Assembly: GCA_903813345.2 (NCBI GenBank)
Contig: CAIIXF020000001.1
Location: forward strand, 620,001-684,000
DNA from: Owenia fusiformis
Lineage: Eukaryota > Annelida > Polychaeta > Sabellida > Oweniidae
Reading direction: 5' to 3'
Length of the DNA stretch: 64,000 bases
The notes under the pieces are model-generated. The model was given only the letters and a program-made list of their open reading frames with translations, was not told where the DNA came from and made no database searches. A program made the position numbers and the translations under genes. Within the stretch, counting starts at the first letter, position 1, and each line of letters opens with the position of its first letter. Below, in pieces: positions 47,066 through 59,121 of this stretch.

Positions 47066-47265
47066 CTCTAAATATTTTATACCAAAATATGCCCTTTGGT
47101 GTCCTAGTATTTATCATAATGTAACTTTTGTAAATACTTTTCAGAGACAAAATAAATAAATTCGTTTAAAGAAAAGAGAAACATGTCAAAATGGGACAGA
47201 ACCCGGTGATATATCATCGATTTCTCAAACTAGGAGTGTTTTTGATTCACTAATTCTTGATAAGA

Positions 47266-48943
47266 ATATGCAAGGAATATATAAGCACAAATGCCAAAGG
47301 GAAGGGTGACCAAAAACTTTAAAGAAACCCAACAAGAAAAGCAAACTGTAAGTGTAAATCTGTCATAAGAAAAGTAGACCCTATATATCCCAAAACCATA
47401 ATCTAACGTGAAAAGAAACAATGTCTAACATCCCCCTCCCCCCCCCCTCCAATCGAGAACCAATATTACAATCCAGGACCAGAACACCAAGGGACATTTC
47501 ATTCATACTGAAGTCATTACAATACATGTTGAAGAAAAATTGAAAAAATTGATAGCCAATACTCATAACATCAAAAATAGTTGTAGATACTAGTGCTCAT
47601 AAAAGATAGAGTATTCAGTCTCAAATGATGTGGGATAGATAAAATCCAGTCTCGAAGTCCATAGGCAATTCAAAGTTTGATTGATTGATTGTTTATGCAG
47701 TGTTTATCCAAGTTTAATCAACATGTACATAAACAATTAATCCAACAAATTTTTAAGCAAACGTGCCAAATGGAGTACGCCTGTCTAAAGGAAAACTAAC
47801 ACCAACAATCCCAAACAATATTCTAAAGTGAACGGAAAAGTATCATAATAGACACAGTCCGGGACCATAAAACCAAGGGACATTTCATTCATTGAAGTCA
47901 TTACAATACGTAAACATCCATCCGTAAAACAAACGCCATTAGCCATTGAACACAATATTTCACAATGGTCATTAGGAGATATCTATGGCTTATTTCGATC
48001 CATATTTATCAACTTTTAATGACTTAGCCGGAAACTTGAAACTTCAGAATTAGTGATTCGTGTTTCTAAGTGAAGCGGGCGTAGAAAGTTTTTAAATATT
48101 TTACATGTACAGCCTTGGCCTTAGAGTTTTATTACTTAGACTTAATGTCTTGATTTCAAATATTAATATATCATGCCCTGTTGCATCTAATACATAGAAT
48201 ATCACTATAAAAAATGAAGAAATTCATTATATCAGAATTGAAAACGGAACGAAATATTGTTACAGGACACAGAAAGAAAAATAAAACATTCAAGAATACA
48301 CCCTGTTAGAAATACAACCCCAAAAAGTCTAAAGATCTAAGACTTAAAACTGTATTTCCAAACTTCACGTGTATATTGGCAATGAACTCACAATTCTTTC
48401 ACTTGGCACCTTTTGAGGTGGATCCCGGCTATGGCATTAATGGTTGAGAAATAGGGATCGAAACCAGCCATAGTTTTCTCCTGATGACCATTGTGAATCG
48501 TTGTGTTTTACGGATTATGATGACGGCTTTGCGAACGGATGTTGACCCTTTGAATTGCCTATGGACTTCTAGACTGGATTTTATCTATCCCACATCATTT
48601 GAGACTGAATACTCTATCTTTACGAGTACTAGTATCTACAACTATTTTTGATGTTATGAGTATTGGCTATCAAATTTTTCACTTTTTCTTCAACATATAT
48701 TGTAATGATTTCAGTATGAATGAAATGTCCCTTGGTGTTCTGGTCCTGGATTGTGATATTGGTTCTCGATTGGAGGGGGGAGGGGGATGTTAGACATTGT
48801 TTCTTTTCACGTTAGATTATGGTTTTGGGATATATAGGGTCTACTTTTCTTATGACAGATTTACACTTACAGTTTGCTTTTCTTGTTGGGTTTCTTTAAA
48901 GTTTTTAGTTACCCTTCCCTTTGGCATTTGTGCTTATATATTT
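47266..48943. mobile_element. Second foldback element (about 1.7 kb)
   Basis: The left arm 47266-47677 and right arm 48551-48943 are inverse copies of about 400 bp. Both translate to the same chance peptide (MFLFTLDYGFGIYRVYFSY on the minus strand left, plus strand right). The ends read ATATATAAGCACAAATGCCA. The loop includes another diverged partial copy (about 47760-47920, with AAGGGACATTTCATTCA and TGAAGTCATTACAATAC). No transposase recognised; no target duplication identified. Confidence 0.7.
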
Positions 48944-50300
48944 AACAATCACAAAGCCCATCATCAGCCAATGTCCCATATTTACATGCTTATCTTATAT
49001 TGATGCGTGGATATCTCACAAATTGCTATTGTGACTTTTGAAGCTATTGGTCAACAAGCTATACTATACCAACAGAAAATATGTTTGGATACTACTTTTC
49101 TAACTTAGGAAAGAATGAAAGAAGATTAGATCAAATCACGTAGCTTTGAATGACATTAAAGATATTTTTAATGCATTTAATAATACAAGGGGTGATCAAC
49201 AAACAACACAAATAGATCTCAGTTTGAAATAATAGAAGCTTGAACACTAAACTTGACACATTGTATTACCAAAAACACTCATAAATATTTCCAGAAAATG
49301 TCAGGCACAAACATTAATATATGCCAAAGTTATAGTGACCATAGTAACCTGTGGCATGGTTACCTGAAGCAGGTCTTAACTATTAAGCAACAATAAGGAT
49401 TTAGCACCCGGCAACCTAAGTCATGGGTACCTGAAGCACCTGAAATATACAATGTCACAATTTTTTTAATAATCATTTTTCATGCTCATAACTAATGCCC
49501 AGTTCGTGTTAAATAGTAACAGTTCCTTCAACCATATTCAACTGTTCTACTTCTTTAATCATCTCCACTGTGTGTCTTCTTCTTGGAGCACCTGTACGTG
49601 AAGCATCTCCAGCAGATCTTCTAGGTTTTTAGGAAATCGTTCTGTAATGTACCATCTGTAGACATTGTCGAGTCCATTTTCATCACCAAATGACTTCGTA
49701 AGCATCTCATACGTTTTTTTGCAGTGACATTTTATTCAAAATACAGCATTATATCAGTTCTCTCTGTCTTCTATGGAGATCTGAAGTTTCTAATTCAACC
49801 ATTTTTAGTATGGCTGACTTAACTTTGATTCCTCAATGCCTATGTCTTCTGTCAACCGATAGTTTGGTATCGTCATGTATAATGACAAACCTATTGTTGG
49901 GTGTGTATAATAACATCACAATCATAAGTAGATCATATCAACTAACATAAACTTTTCAGGATTGATTTACACTCAAATGACATCAAATCCGTATGACTTA
50001 ACGGTGTCTTTCAAACTCGTTTTGGACAGATGTTCAATACCTTATTGTTATGATTCACGACCTGCTTAAGGTGCCCATACCACGGGTTGCTATGGCAACC
50101 GTAACTCCGACATTTAAGTAATATTTGTGCCTCAGATTTTGGAAAAAATGATGAATGTTTGGTGATATGATGTATCAAATTTGCTGTTCTAACTTCAATT
50201 AGTTTCTGAGATCTATTTGCGTTATTTGTTGATCGTCCCATGTAATAACACGTCACAAACAATGAAACAAGACACACAGTGATAAATATCGCACTTTGAA
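48944..50300. other. Non-coding stretch
   Basis: No supported gene. Contains ATAGTAACC...GGTTACC words near 49340-49375 and GGTTGCTATGGCAACCGTAA near 50084, the same palindrome type seen in the long inverted repeats. Confidence 0.35.
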
Positions 50301-51110
50301 GAGCAAACTGGCCACCATGCAATTTACCCAGCATGGCCAAAACCTAATCAGACCTTGGCACTAGTCTGCTCTTGCATCTGTAAACATTTCAAGTTGACAA
50401 GGTTAGCGGTTTTCCTGCAATTTTGATGACAAGAATTTATTTGTAGTCTTGAACTTTGGGAAAATTTAGATAACATTGTTTGTGACCTAATTTGATGACC
50501 TTCGATCTTGAAAATTTCACTTTTTCAGACCTCGATCAGTAGGTCTTTTGTAATTAAGCTGACCTAAATTTAAATCCACAATATCAATTTAGAAAATCAA
50601 CTTTTTGACCTTTTCAAGGTCACTGAAGGTGAACGAAAGGTCAAATCTGAAATGAAAGGACTTCCGAAAACGTGTAGATGTTTTTTTTTTAAATTGGTCA
50701 ATTTGGAGCAAGTTGAAAAATTCAAAATGGCCGCCAAATTGAAAAATTTCAAAATGGCCACCATGTGATTCAGCCAGCATACCCAAAACCTAATCAGATC
50801 TTGGCAATAGTCTGTTCTTGCATCTGTAAAAATTTCAAGTTGAACGGATAAGTGGTTTTCCTGGAATTTTGATGACAAGATTTGTTGAAAAATTCAAAAT
50901 AACCGCCACGTAGTTTACCCAGCATGCCCTTAACCTAATCAGATCTTGGTACTAGTCTGCTCTTGCATCTGTAAAAATTTCAAGTTGAACAGGTAAGCAG
51001 TTATCCTGGAAATTTGATGACAAGATTTGGTTTATGTGCCGCCCGCACGCCCGCACGCCCGCACGCCCGCCCGCCCGCCCGCCCGCCCAACAGCACAAGA
51101 CGACGACAAT
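50300..51110. repeat. Tandem 150-460 bp modules ending in a CCCG/CACG tract
   Basis: A block of ACCTAATCAGATCTTGGCA, then TAGTCTGCTCTTGCATCTGT, then AAAAATTTCAAGTTGAAC occurs at about 50340, 50790 and 50935. Each is preceded by an AAAATGGCCGCCA/CCAGCAT-type segment. The last is followed by about 55 bp of GCCCGCACGCCCGCCCGCCC-type sequence (51035-51090) and a short TTTTCAAAGTGCAATAAAAA, which looks like the end of a mobile element. The minus-strand frames here are repeat translations. Confidence 0.65.
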
Positions 51111-51219
51111 ATAGCACTTTTTCAAAGTGCAATAAAAAGTAAAACTAAATGGTGAATTAAAGGTATCTGCCGAAAGAAGAGCATAATTCTATAGGAAAAT
51201 TCAGAAGATGTCGTAATAC

Positions 51220-51278
51220 CTGAAGACGGTGGCTCCCACTTATCGTAACCTTTTAGGAGATCCTTCATAACGTCAGCT
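51220..51278 (-). CDS. Cys-loop receptor, upstream exon (59 bp)
   Basis: Minus strand, acceptor ATCATTTTAG and donor gtatta. Encodes ADVMKDLLKGYDKWEPPSS plus the first base of a Gly codon that the exon at 21218 completes (GPTVVELG). The L-L-x-x-Y-D-x-x-x-P pattern is the conserved start of mature Cys-loop receptor subunits. Phase agrees at the 3' side, and order and strand agree with the three exons below. The intron to the next exon would be about 30 kb. The signal-peptide exon was not found in the remaining 12.7 kb upstream with confidence. Confidence 0.85.
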
Positions 51279-52702
51279 CTAAAATGATAACAACATATAT
51301 TACTTTTAATGGAATTTAATTATGTTTTAATATTATTATAATATGATTTTTTATAACTTAAATGATAAAATCAACTGAAAAATAGGAAACATTTTGTAAT
51401 ACAGCGTGTTGCAAATATGAGATTTATGAGAGGAAAATTCCATTCGTTTAAGCATCGAATTATATGGCGATCAAATTATAGAGTTTAATTCAAAAAACAG
51501 AAAAGACGTATCCAATGATACAATTGAAATATATCCAAATCATTAACCTGGTAATGTTCTTTTAAATTGGTTTCATAAAAACAATGTACCTTGTTTTCTT
51601 GTGATGTCTTATTGTGTGATTTTTTGCTTGAGTAAGCATGCCCATTTTGGCAGCCATTAAAAGGAGGACAACAGACGGCCCATGAATCTTCATTATGTGA
51701 ACCTCAGATCCAATGGAAGATACGGCGCTAGTATTCATTCATCAACTACCCTGGAAGAACAAAAAACACATCAGATCGAATGAAGAATACAGCGCCAGTA
51801 TTTATGCATACCCTAAAAGTACAGAAAGAACACATCAGATCATATACAAGAGTGCGTATCCATTTATCAAATACCCTAAAAACTCAGAAAGAACGAATCA
51901 ATCCAACTCACTATATAGATTTCTCATTTCGGTTGATATTTCTGGAAGAGTAAATTATCTTCTAATTTGGATATAAAATAAGATCAAAATAGCCGAGATT
52001 TTATCATTTAGTGATTCTGGTCATTCTCAAGATAGCAGTTGGATTTATCAGGTATGAGTGCTGTGTATTAAACCTCACGTGGCATACAAGGTGTTTGATA
52101 CAGATATATCGAAGACAGTAATGCACTTTATATATACATAGTTCATCAACCGATCAGTTGGTACGATCGGAGCAATACTTATAATTGCAAAACCTGCCAG
52201 GAACTTTGATATGACATAATTAATCAAACATATCTTTCCCTTATGGCATGATTCGACTCATGGTCTTTCGAACAAACAGTCACGTAGCTATTGATATAAT
52301 GCAGAACGTATCAACAACCCTTGACAGGTATACCCACACCCACATATGCTACTTATGTCATTAGTATTGTAATCATCCATTGATGATTTAAAAAAGATCA
52401 AAATATGTTTCTTCACAGATAAGAATATAGTAATTATAATTAACATGCCATCAGCAGGTACCTTAACTTCACAGGGATGTCAACGGTCTGAGAATATATT
52501 TTACACGAGCTGTAGCGCACAGATGAAGGTATATTTATAAATAAATGATAACGTCGATATTCCTGGCCTAGCTTTATCCGTTCATTGAGTTGAATCCGTC
52601 ACTTCGTGCAATAAACTAGTGTTATACTAGTTGAACTTATTATAACAACATGTTATTGTTTTTGTGCCACTTCGTTATCTATGCTGTTATTTCGTTTATT
52701 GG
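51279..52702. other. Non-coding, presumably intron of the receptor gene
   Basis: No supported exon. Contains three loose copies of an AGAAAGAACACATCAGATC-like phrase (51760-51900) that keep a plus-strand frame open. Confidence 0.4.
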
Positions 52703-52704
52703 TA

Positions 52705-53183
52705 CCGGATTTTCTCGCATATACTCCCCCCTAAATTTAGGCCCATGGGCCAAAAATCGAATGTAGTACGCTTATACGCCCATGGGCCTATAAAAAATGA
52801 CTATTTATTGATTTTTTCAATAAATTTTGTCACTGGCAGATCGTTCTGTCGTTACTTTGTTTCAACATTAAGTTCAACGCTGTGCCGTAAGTGGCAGTGG
52901 TGGATCGTTCTGTTGTTACTTTGTTTCAACATTAAGTCCAAGGTTGTAGGTGACATTTCCTTTATAATTCTTACAAAACATGCGGTAGGACTACAACAGT
53001 AGGTACGATAGTCTTTGAGGAACCATTGTATTCATCAGCTCTTCTCACCTTTACGCCCACTGGGCCAAAAATCGAAAGTAGTACACTTATACGCCCATGG
53101 GCGAAAAATAAGAGGTAAGATAACAGACGAAATTACCCCTTCTTTCATTTATACGCCCAGGGCTTATATGCGAGAAAATCCGG
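52705..53183. mobile_element. TA-flanked MITE with CCGGATTTTCTCGCATATA ends
   Basis: Terminal repeats CCGGATTTTCTCGCATATA and its inverse (ATATGCGAGAAAATCCGG), each flanked by TA, as for Tc1/pogo-type MITEs. Inside are two repeated pairs: GGGCCAAAAATCGAA(T/A)GTAG with TTATACGCCCATGGGC (52745 and 53065), and GATCGTTCTGT(C/T)GTTACTTT (52841 and 52904). The host flanks on both sides also share a ~34-bp phrase (TGTGCCACTTCGT...ATGCTGTTA), at 52660 and 53187. Confidence 0.75.
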
Positions 53184-53189
53184 TATATG

Positions 53190-54950
53190 TGCCACTTCGT
53201 CATCAATGCTGTTAATTCGCACATAACAGCTAAAAAGTATATACTCATCGTTTTCTGACATTTTGTTGTTATTCGATATTCTAAAAAGGGATTATGGACA
53301 ACTCAAACCCTGGTATTTTTAGGATTTTTATATCATATTATCAATTTATATTTGATTTTCAGAATACTTTCAAATGTTTTTGTTATTCGTTTGATCAGTT
53401 TTAACTTATAAAACATATATTAAATTAATAAAGAAGATTTCATCATTAGCATATTGTTGTTCATTATGTGTTCATGTAATATTATATGTTAATGTTTTTC
53501 AGAATATTGCTCTTGTTGCCACGATATAAGGGCAAATTCACGATAATTGATATTTTCAAATATAGTCAAATGCTGTTATTCTACCAAAAGCCCGAGCCAT
53601 GTGTGTTAGTATCAACGACAAATAATGTGTGCCATTCGTTTACTTGTGCTATATTCCTCTCTTGATTATGTATCAGCCTTACCGAAACACGTCGGACCCT
53701 GAAAATGTTTGTCATGTGAATTTGATTAGATAGACCAATATACCATACCAGAATAAATATTTGTATTCTTCCCATTATATCTAACATTACTAGCACAAAA
53801 TTTATTGTGCTTTAATAATGTATCACTGCTTTGCTATATGAGCCAATTTTAGTCACACACTAGTTTACATTACGGCACTACTACACACAAATTCTGCCAT
53901 GTAATGTAATCGTATACATTCCTCAATTCGAATAGCAGCTTTTAATCAGAAAATATTCATTCATCTTCCTGATACTCTTCAAATATTAAACACGAATATA
54001 CAAACTTTGATTAGGCTAATCAAACAATGGCCTCGATTGTGACGTACTGTACGTGTATGGTAGCCATGAGTTATGATTTACCCTAAAACGAGGGTCATTA
54101 CCCAGTTTCATTACCAGAAGCAGTTTGTTTCTTTGCTTGTTTGTTTGTGTTGAACAAGTATTAACTTTTGTGTCATCGTTAGCAGCATGCATTCACGTAT
54201 ATCAATATACTAAATAAATATAAATTTAATGTTACCAAACAAGTTTTTTTCTTTGTCTATAACATGTTAGTTTCTACTAATGCCAAGACGCTTTCGTTTT
54301 CTACATCCGCAAAAAGCTATATATTTCTTCCTTTTGACGCCATAGTTAAATTGTGTTCTATGGTACCTACAAAGATATGTATATCAACAGGGTAGCAAGG
54401 ACACTCGATTTCAATTGTCAATGTTGTTTAAAATGTTGTCTAAAAAGTGAGGTGTCCTTCCACGGAGAGAAGGTAGTTCGATAATTGGACTTCTTTAATG
54501 GCCTGTCTATTTTATACAAAATAGCAAAATGAATACCAATGTTAATGCTACCAGGAGGAATTGGACCTGCAGGCCTTACTATTTATACATATTTTTCCTG
54601 TTTTGAAAACTTTCAATATGAGATGTATATTTCTTAGTTTCTCAAAATTGTCGTTGCGGATTTATCTATACATCGTTATTTCAATCACCGCCGTCATTTT
54701 TCAAACGAGTCACGTTGAAATATCAGAACGTCGTGCTATTCTCAATCTTGAAGAACTAAATGTGGCTGTCATTCACCATTTATTAAGCAGTAAAAAATAG
54801 TTTGCTACATTGGTGACAAAATGTTTCCTGTTGAATGTCGAGTCTTTAATCATACGAATGTAATTTTAGGCGATCTGTTTGAATGGGGTGAAATTATCTC
54901 TTATGCCAGAGAAGAAGTTTTGTGGGTAATTTTGATCGACACTTCCAGAG
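53190..54950. other. Non-coding stretch
   Basis: No gene supported. A minus-strand ATG at about 53777 starts MGRIQIFILVWYIGLS, a signal-peptide-like run, followed by a GTAAGG donor-like site. Its phase does not fit the receptor exon at 51278. A plus-strand frame at 54561-54800 has a hydrophobic stretch but no recognised family. Confidence 0.3.
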
Positions 54951-55130
54951 AATATGTAAGCACAAATTCCAAAAGGGAAGGGTGACTAAAAACGTTAAGG
55001 AAACAAGAAAAGCAAACTGTAAGTGTAAATCTGTCATAAGAAAAGTAGACCCTACATGTATATATCCCAAAACGATGATCTAACGTGAAAAGAAACAATG
55101 TCTAACATGCCCCTCCCCCTCCAATCGAGA
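54951..55130 (-). mobile_element. Single-arm copy of the second foldback family
   Basis: Same sequence as the arm at 47266-47440 in the same orientation (AATATGTAAGCACAAATTCC ... AAAAGCAAACTGTAAGTGTA ... CCCCTCC). Breaks off at CAATCGAGA. Confidence 0.7.
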
Positions 55131-57290
55131 GCTATTCTCTGGAAATACGTCCAGATAGCAAGATGTTAAAATATAAAGAAGATCAAGCAAACATTCCATG
55201 AGTACTAATAAATCCAAAATGGCATGTCGAAAATCCCCATACCGGACCTCTATAGTGTTTGTACCAGCTATCAGGTGATAGCATTTGTTAATCAGTCAAA
55301 CTAGCTTGTCTGTGTGTCATATCTACTTAATTTATCTAATTCTTACCAAATATCCCAAATCCATTCATTCTCAAAATTCATTGGAGGTGATATTGTTAGA
55401 ATAAATACGGGGAAAGGGGTTTTGCTTGGAAATGGATTAATAAGTAACTTTTACATTAATATTGGTTTTTGACATATGGTTTTCAGTTCAAAAATACACA
55501 CATAATATGAGGCCAATCTCTTACATATTCATAACACTAGCAGAAGATACCCTAAAGTGCCTAAAGTAAAGTTTTCAAATAATTTGAACAATCTATTGTT
55601 GAGAAATTACTTGTCAAATTGATTCCCATTATTAGTACAAACACTATGAAACTGTTGCTGAGAAAATACTTCAATTAAAATTCCCATCCATTCCCCACCT
55701 CCGCCCCACAGTTTTATATACCCTAGTTGTGTATAGAAATATAGTTTATAGTATTATGTACATCCGACACGAAATGCGTTTTGTTCAAGCAGTTCTAGGG
55801 AGCATCACAAATGACACATAAACCAACAAGTCAGGATTATACGTAACTATAAGCTATAAACTGTGTCTTCGTCCTAATAGCATTAGGAAGATTACATATG
55901 ACAAGACAGTCTCTGACTTCTTTGCAATCGGATAATTGGGTTTAGTGTGAGATATACTACTGCACATAAATATTTATCTTAATATCATGTAATATGCATT
56001 CATCTTCCTTTCTCTCATACATCAAAATGTTGTTAAACAAACTTGTATTAGACAAGTTAAACAGTGGTTCTTCTGACATTTATTTACACGAAGTAGCATG
56101 CAGTGTTAATGCCCTTCTTGTTGTGCCAAAATCTACGACCACCACTCAAATATTAATCTCTCGGGTAAATTGGGGACCAATATCAATAGTGAAATCATAT
56201 CTTCGAAGCTGTCAGTTGAAAAGTGATTGTGAGCGAATGCGAAATATTACAATTATATCAACAATATTACATGAGCGAGAGTGAGGTTCAAGTGTCTTGT
56301 TACAGTCAACTATACAACATATTTTATGAATAACTAATTTTAGATATATTGAATTTCTCTGGCTGTAAAAATAGTAAAACCTAAACAATATTTCAACTTG
56401 AGAGAAAATTAAACAAATTGTCACGTTGGAATTAAGGTGTAGTTATTTTGGGTAATGAGGATTAAATGTTGTAATCATCCTGCGACCTTCATTACGGACA
56501 AACCCCGTCAATTTAATGGAAAATCTTTGAAATAATCTTGAACATGTTATAATGAAAGCTTTAATAAAGGAATCGGCTTAAATTGGACTCGGAGGCCCGC
56601 GAATTATAATTTTTGAGCACGTTTCAATTGATATGGGCCAAACCTTTCAAAGACCCCCCCCCCCTTAGATTTTTTCATAAAATTCAGTATCGTCCGTCAG
56701 CTGGTCATGTCCATGGGCCTGCCTTAGTAAAATATGTATATGAGCAGATCTGAGCGGGTCTACTTATTGGTTACACCCCAGTCACATTTGTCGTACGAAG
56801 GGCGTGCGTCGACCGCAGATCAACTAAATCAGTGTATTTCTGCTGCGAGCGTAGGAAAACGTACTATGCTCGCCTTGCGGCCTCCGTACTGCGTCTCCAA
56901 TTTTTTACAGGCCGCAGGGTCGCCGTAGAAATTATAACTCGGAATTATAATATTTGTTCATTTCTGCGGTGCCCGTAGAAATCAACTGGCTAAACAAGAT
57001 TAAATCATTATTTGTCAATGTTTTACGAACACTTTTCATTTGATATTACATCCTAGCACTATGAATAAATTTTATAAAATAAATTATATATTTTTTATTG
57101 GGGACATGCAATGGCAGATCCCCGCCACTCCAACATACTTTATTTAATTTACTCCATCTTGGGAATATACAAAAACCATTGTGTCACCCACTCATTGTAT
57201 ATGTATATTGTATGGGTTTTGAGAATTGAAATAAACAAACAGAAGACATCTAGATGATATAATTTTTCAATAGGCCAGATGCGAGTAGAA
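55131..57290. other. Stretch without a supported gene
   Basis: AT-rich. 56750-56990 is more GC-rich (TCGTACGAAGGGCGTGCGTC, GGCCGCAGGGTCGCCGTAGA) and resembles a dispersed repeat, but no second copy is in the window. The frame at 55994-56284 could not be linked to any family. Confidence 0.35.
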
Positions 57291-57985
57291 ATAATCTTGA
57301 TTTACGTCATTGAATATTCTCTACGCTAGATCATTGTTTTAAATAACTAGACTTCGTTTTATTCTACGTTAGATCATTGCTTGAGATAATCCGGATTTGC
57401 TAGACTTTGTTTTATTCTACCTAAGATCATTTTTTGAGATAATTCGGATTTGCTAGACTTTGTTTTAATAATAATAATAATGATAAACTCATTAATGACA
57501 TTGCGCTACCCAACAACCATCCAGCGTTCTATCCGAGAGAAATTTGTGCTTCTGTATGCGGTCCTGCCTCGGAGTCATTTGAGATACATAACTTATAGCT
57601 CATCCTGAAATACATTCATAATAGTGATATCAGACTCGGGCATTAGCCTTGTACCTATATTTGCATAAACTTGCAGAAGATCTTGTAGTCTGAAATTTTT
57701 ATACTACTTTTGAAGATTGTAAATATGTTGTGACCTTATTTATGTTTCATGTTTATGTTTATTCTATTAATCTAAAAATGTAATTAGTTTATATGAAATC
57801 CGATTTGAAATCGGAAATAAAAGATACATACATACATAGTTTTATTTTACATTAGATCATTGTTTGAGATAATCCGGATTTGGTTGACATTGTTTTATTC
57901 TACGTTAGATGATTATTTAAGATGATTGGGATGTATAAGTCATTGTTTATATTTTACGTTGGATCATTGTTTGAGATGATTATAG
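57291..57985. repeat. About 52-bp tandem repeat interrupted by an insertion
   Basis: Units of TCTACGTTAGATCATTGTTT, GAGATAATCCGGATTTG, then CTAGACTTTGTTTTAT occur at about 57310-57465 and resume at about 57838-57980, six to seven in all. The insertion between them is listed separately. Confidence 0.75.
57466..57838 (+). mobile_element. Inserted LINE/SINE 3' end
   Basis: About 370 bp between two units of the 52-bp repeat. It starts at an AATAATAATAATAATG run and ends with a hairpin (GAAATCCGATTTGAAATCGG) followed by AAATAAAAGATACATACATA. A stem-loop plus a short tandem tail is typical of the 3' end of CR1/L2/RTE-type LINEs and their SINEs. No coding frame. Confidence 0.6.
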
Positions 57986-58501
57986 GATTTGTAAGACTAT
58001 TGTATATTTGTTTGATGTTGTATTTTTCTTCCTTATGCACAGTTCATTGGAGGTATATGTCTTTGATTGATACCGTTTGGCACCCTTGTCGTACTTGTAC
58101 TTACACAGTTTCAACCAACAAAATATACTATAATAAATCGATTAAAATAACTAGAAAATGACGAAATGGCGCGTTAATCAATTTGTTTCAATTTGTTGCC
58201 ATTTTCATAACAGCTCGCAATTAAGAGAAGTTGGCTAATTTCGATTAGTTCTACTTCAAACAACGGGAGATGTATTCAATCTACACGCTTCTTCACTTAA
58301 TACTCAGGACGATCGATTACAAAAATAGTTTGAATTAAGGATCTCTGAAGAGATCCCTACAGCGATGTGTCGTAAAAGAAAAATAAACATGCACATGTTT
58401 TAATTTCATTTCGAGCTGGCAAAATCATTCAGTATTATCTTGTCTCACGATTACTTTTGAGTTGTAGTATATTTTTTCATCAAACGATTATCTATATGTA
58501 A
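57986..58501. other. Non-coding stretch
   Basis: No supported gene on either strand. Confidence 0.35.
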
Positions 58502-59121
58502 CACGCCTAACCATCGACAACGTACAGTGACAAAACATGATGTCGTACACTTTAGATGTGCGGTGTCACAATTAACTACTTTGAGACAAAAACTAGGATG
58601 TAGGTTTGATGTAGGTTTTAAAAAATTAATTTGAAGAATACATAAAGGATTCCATGTTTAATTGTTATGTGTATCCTCTTGGAAAGACTTTAAGCTCTCT
58701 GATTACGTAAAAAGATTCACAGGCAGTGCTCGATTTTTTCAGAGTAAATCTGCCCTCAAAATTTATCGGTTGGAAAATGTTGTTTTATCACATTTCCTTT
58801 GATCATTATTTCCCTCTCGTAGTAGAAAGGTATTACACTTATTGAACTTCTGCACCTTCCAGATATCGCATAAACGGGATTTCAAAAGTCATTTTGAACT
58901 AGCTTTAGCTCTATTGATCTCTCTATCAACTTCATAGATTATTAACATTCATCAAAGTATATCTTAACAGAACATTAACGTAAAAACACCAAATGATCAC
59001 GAGGTCAAAAGGTCAAACATACACCATAGTTTTTTTACAGATTAGTTATAATAGTGACATCCTACATTCAAAGTGTACGATGGTATATTTTGTCACTGTA
59101 CGTTGTCGATGGTTAGGCGTG
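58502..59121. mobile_element. TIR MITE-like element (620 bp)
   Basis: Terminal repeats CACGCCTAACCATCGACAAC followed by GTACAGTGACAAAA are exactly inverse at both ends, and the match extends loosely to about 65 bp (CGTACACTTT). ATGTA lies next to both ends (58496-58500 with one base between, and 59122-59126), a possible 5-bp duplication. No coding capacity. Confidence 0.75.

Noticed and set aside
50011-50340. 109-codon minus-strand frame with a hydrophobic N-terminal part
   Set aside because: Overlaps the repeated CCAGCAT/CTAATCAGA modules and a GTTGCTATGGCAACC palindrome; likely repeat translation.
53690-53780. Signal-peptide-like minus-strand start (MGRIQIFILVWYIGLS) as first exon of the receptor gene
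   Set aside because: The donor-like GTAAGG leaves phase 0, whereas the exon at 51278 needs two bases from the previous exon; no other support.
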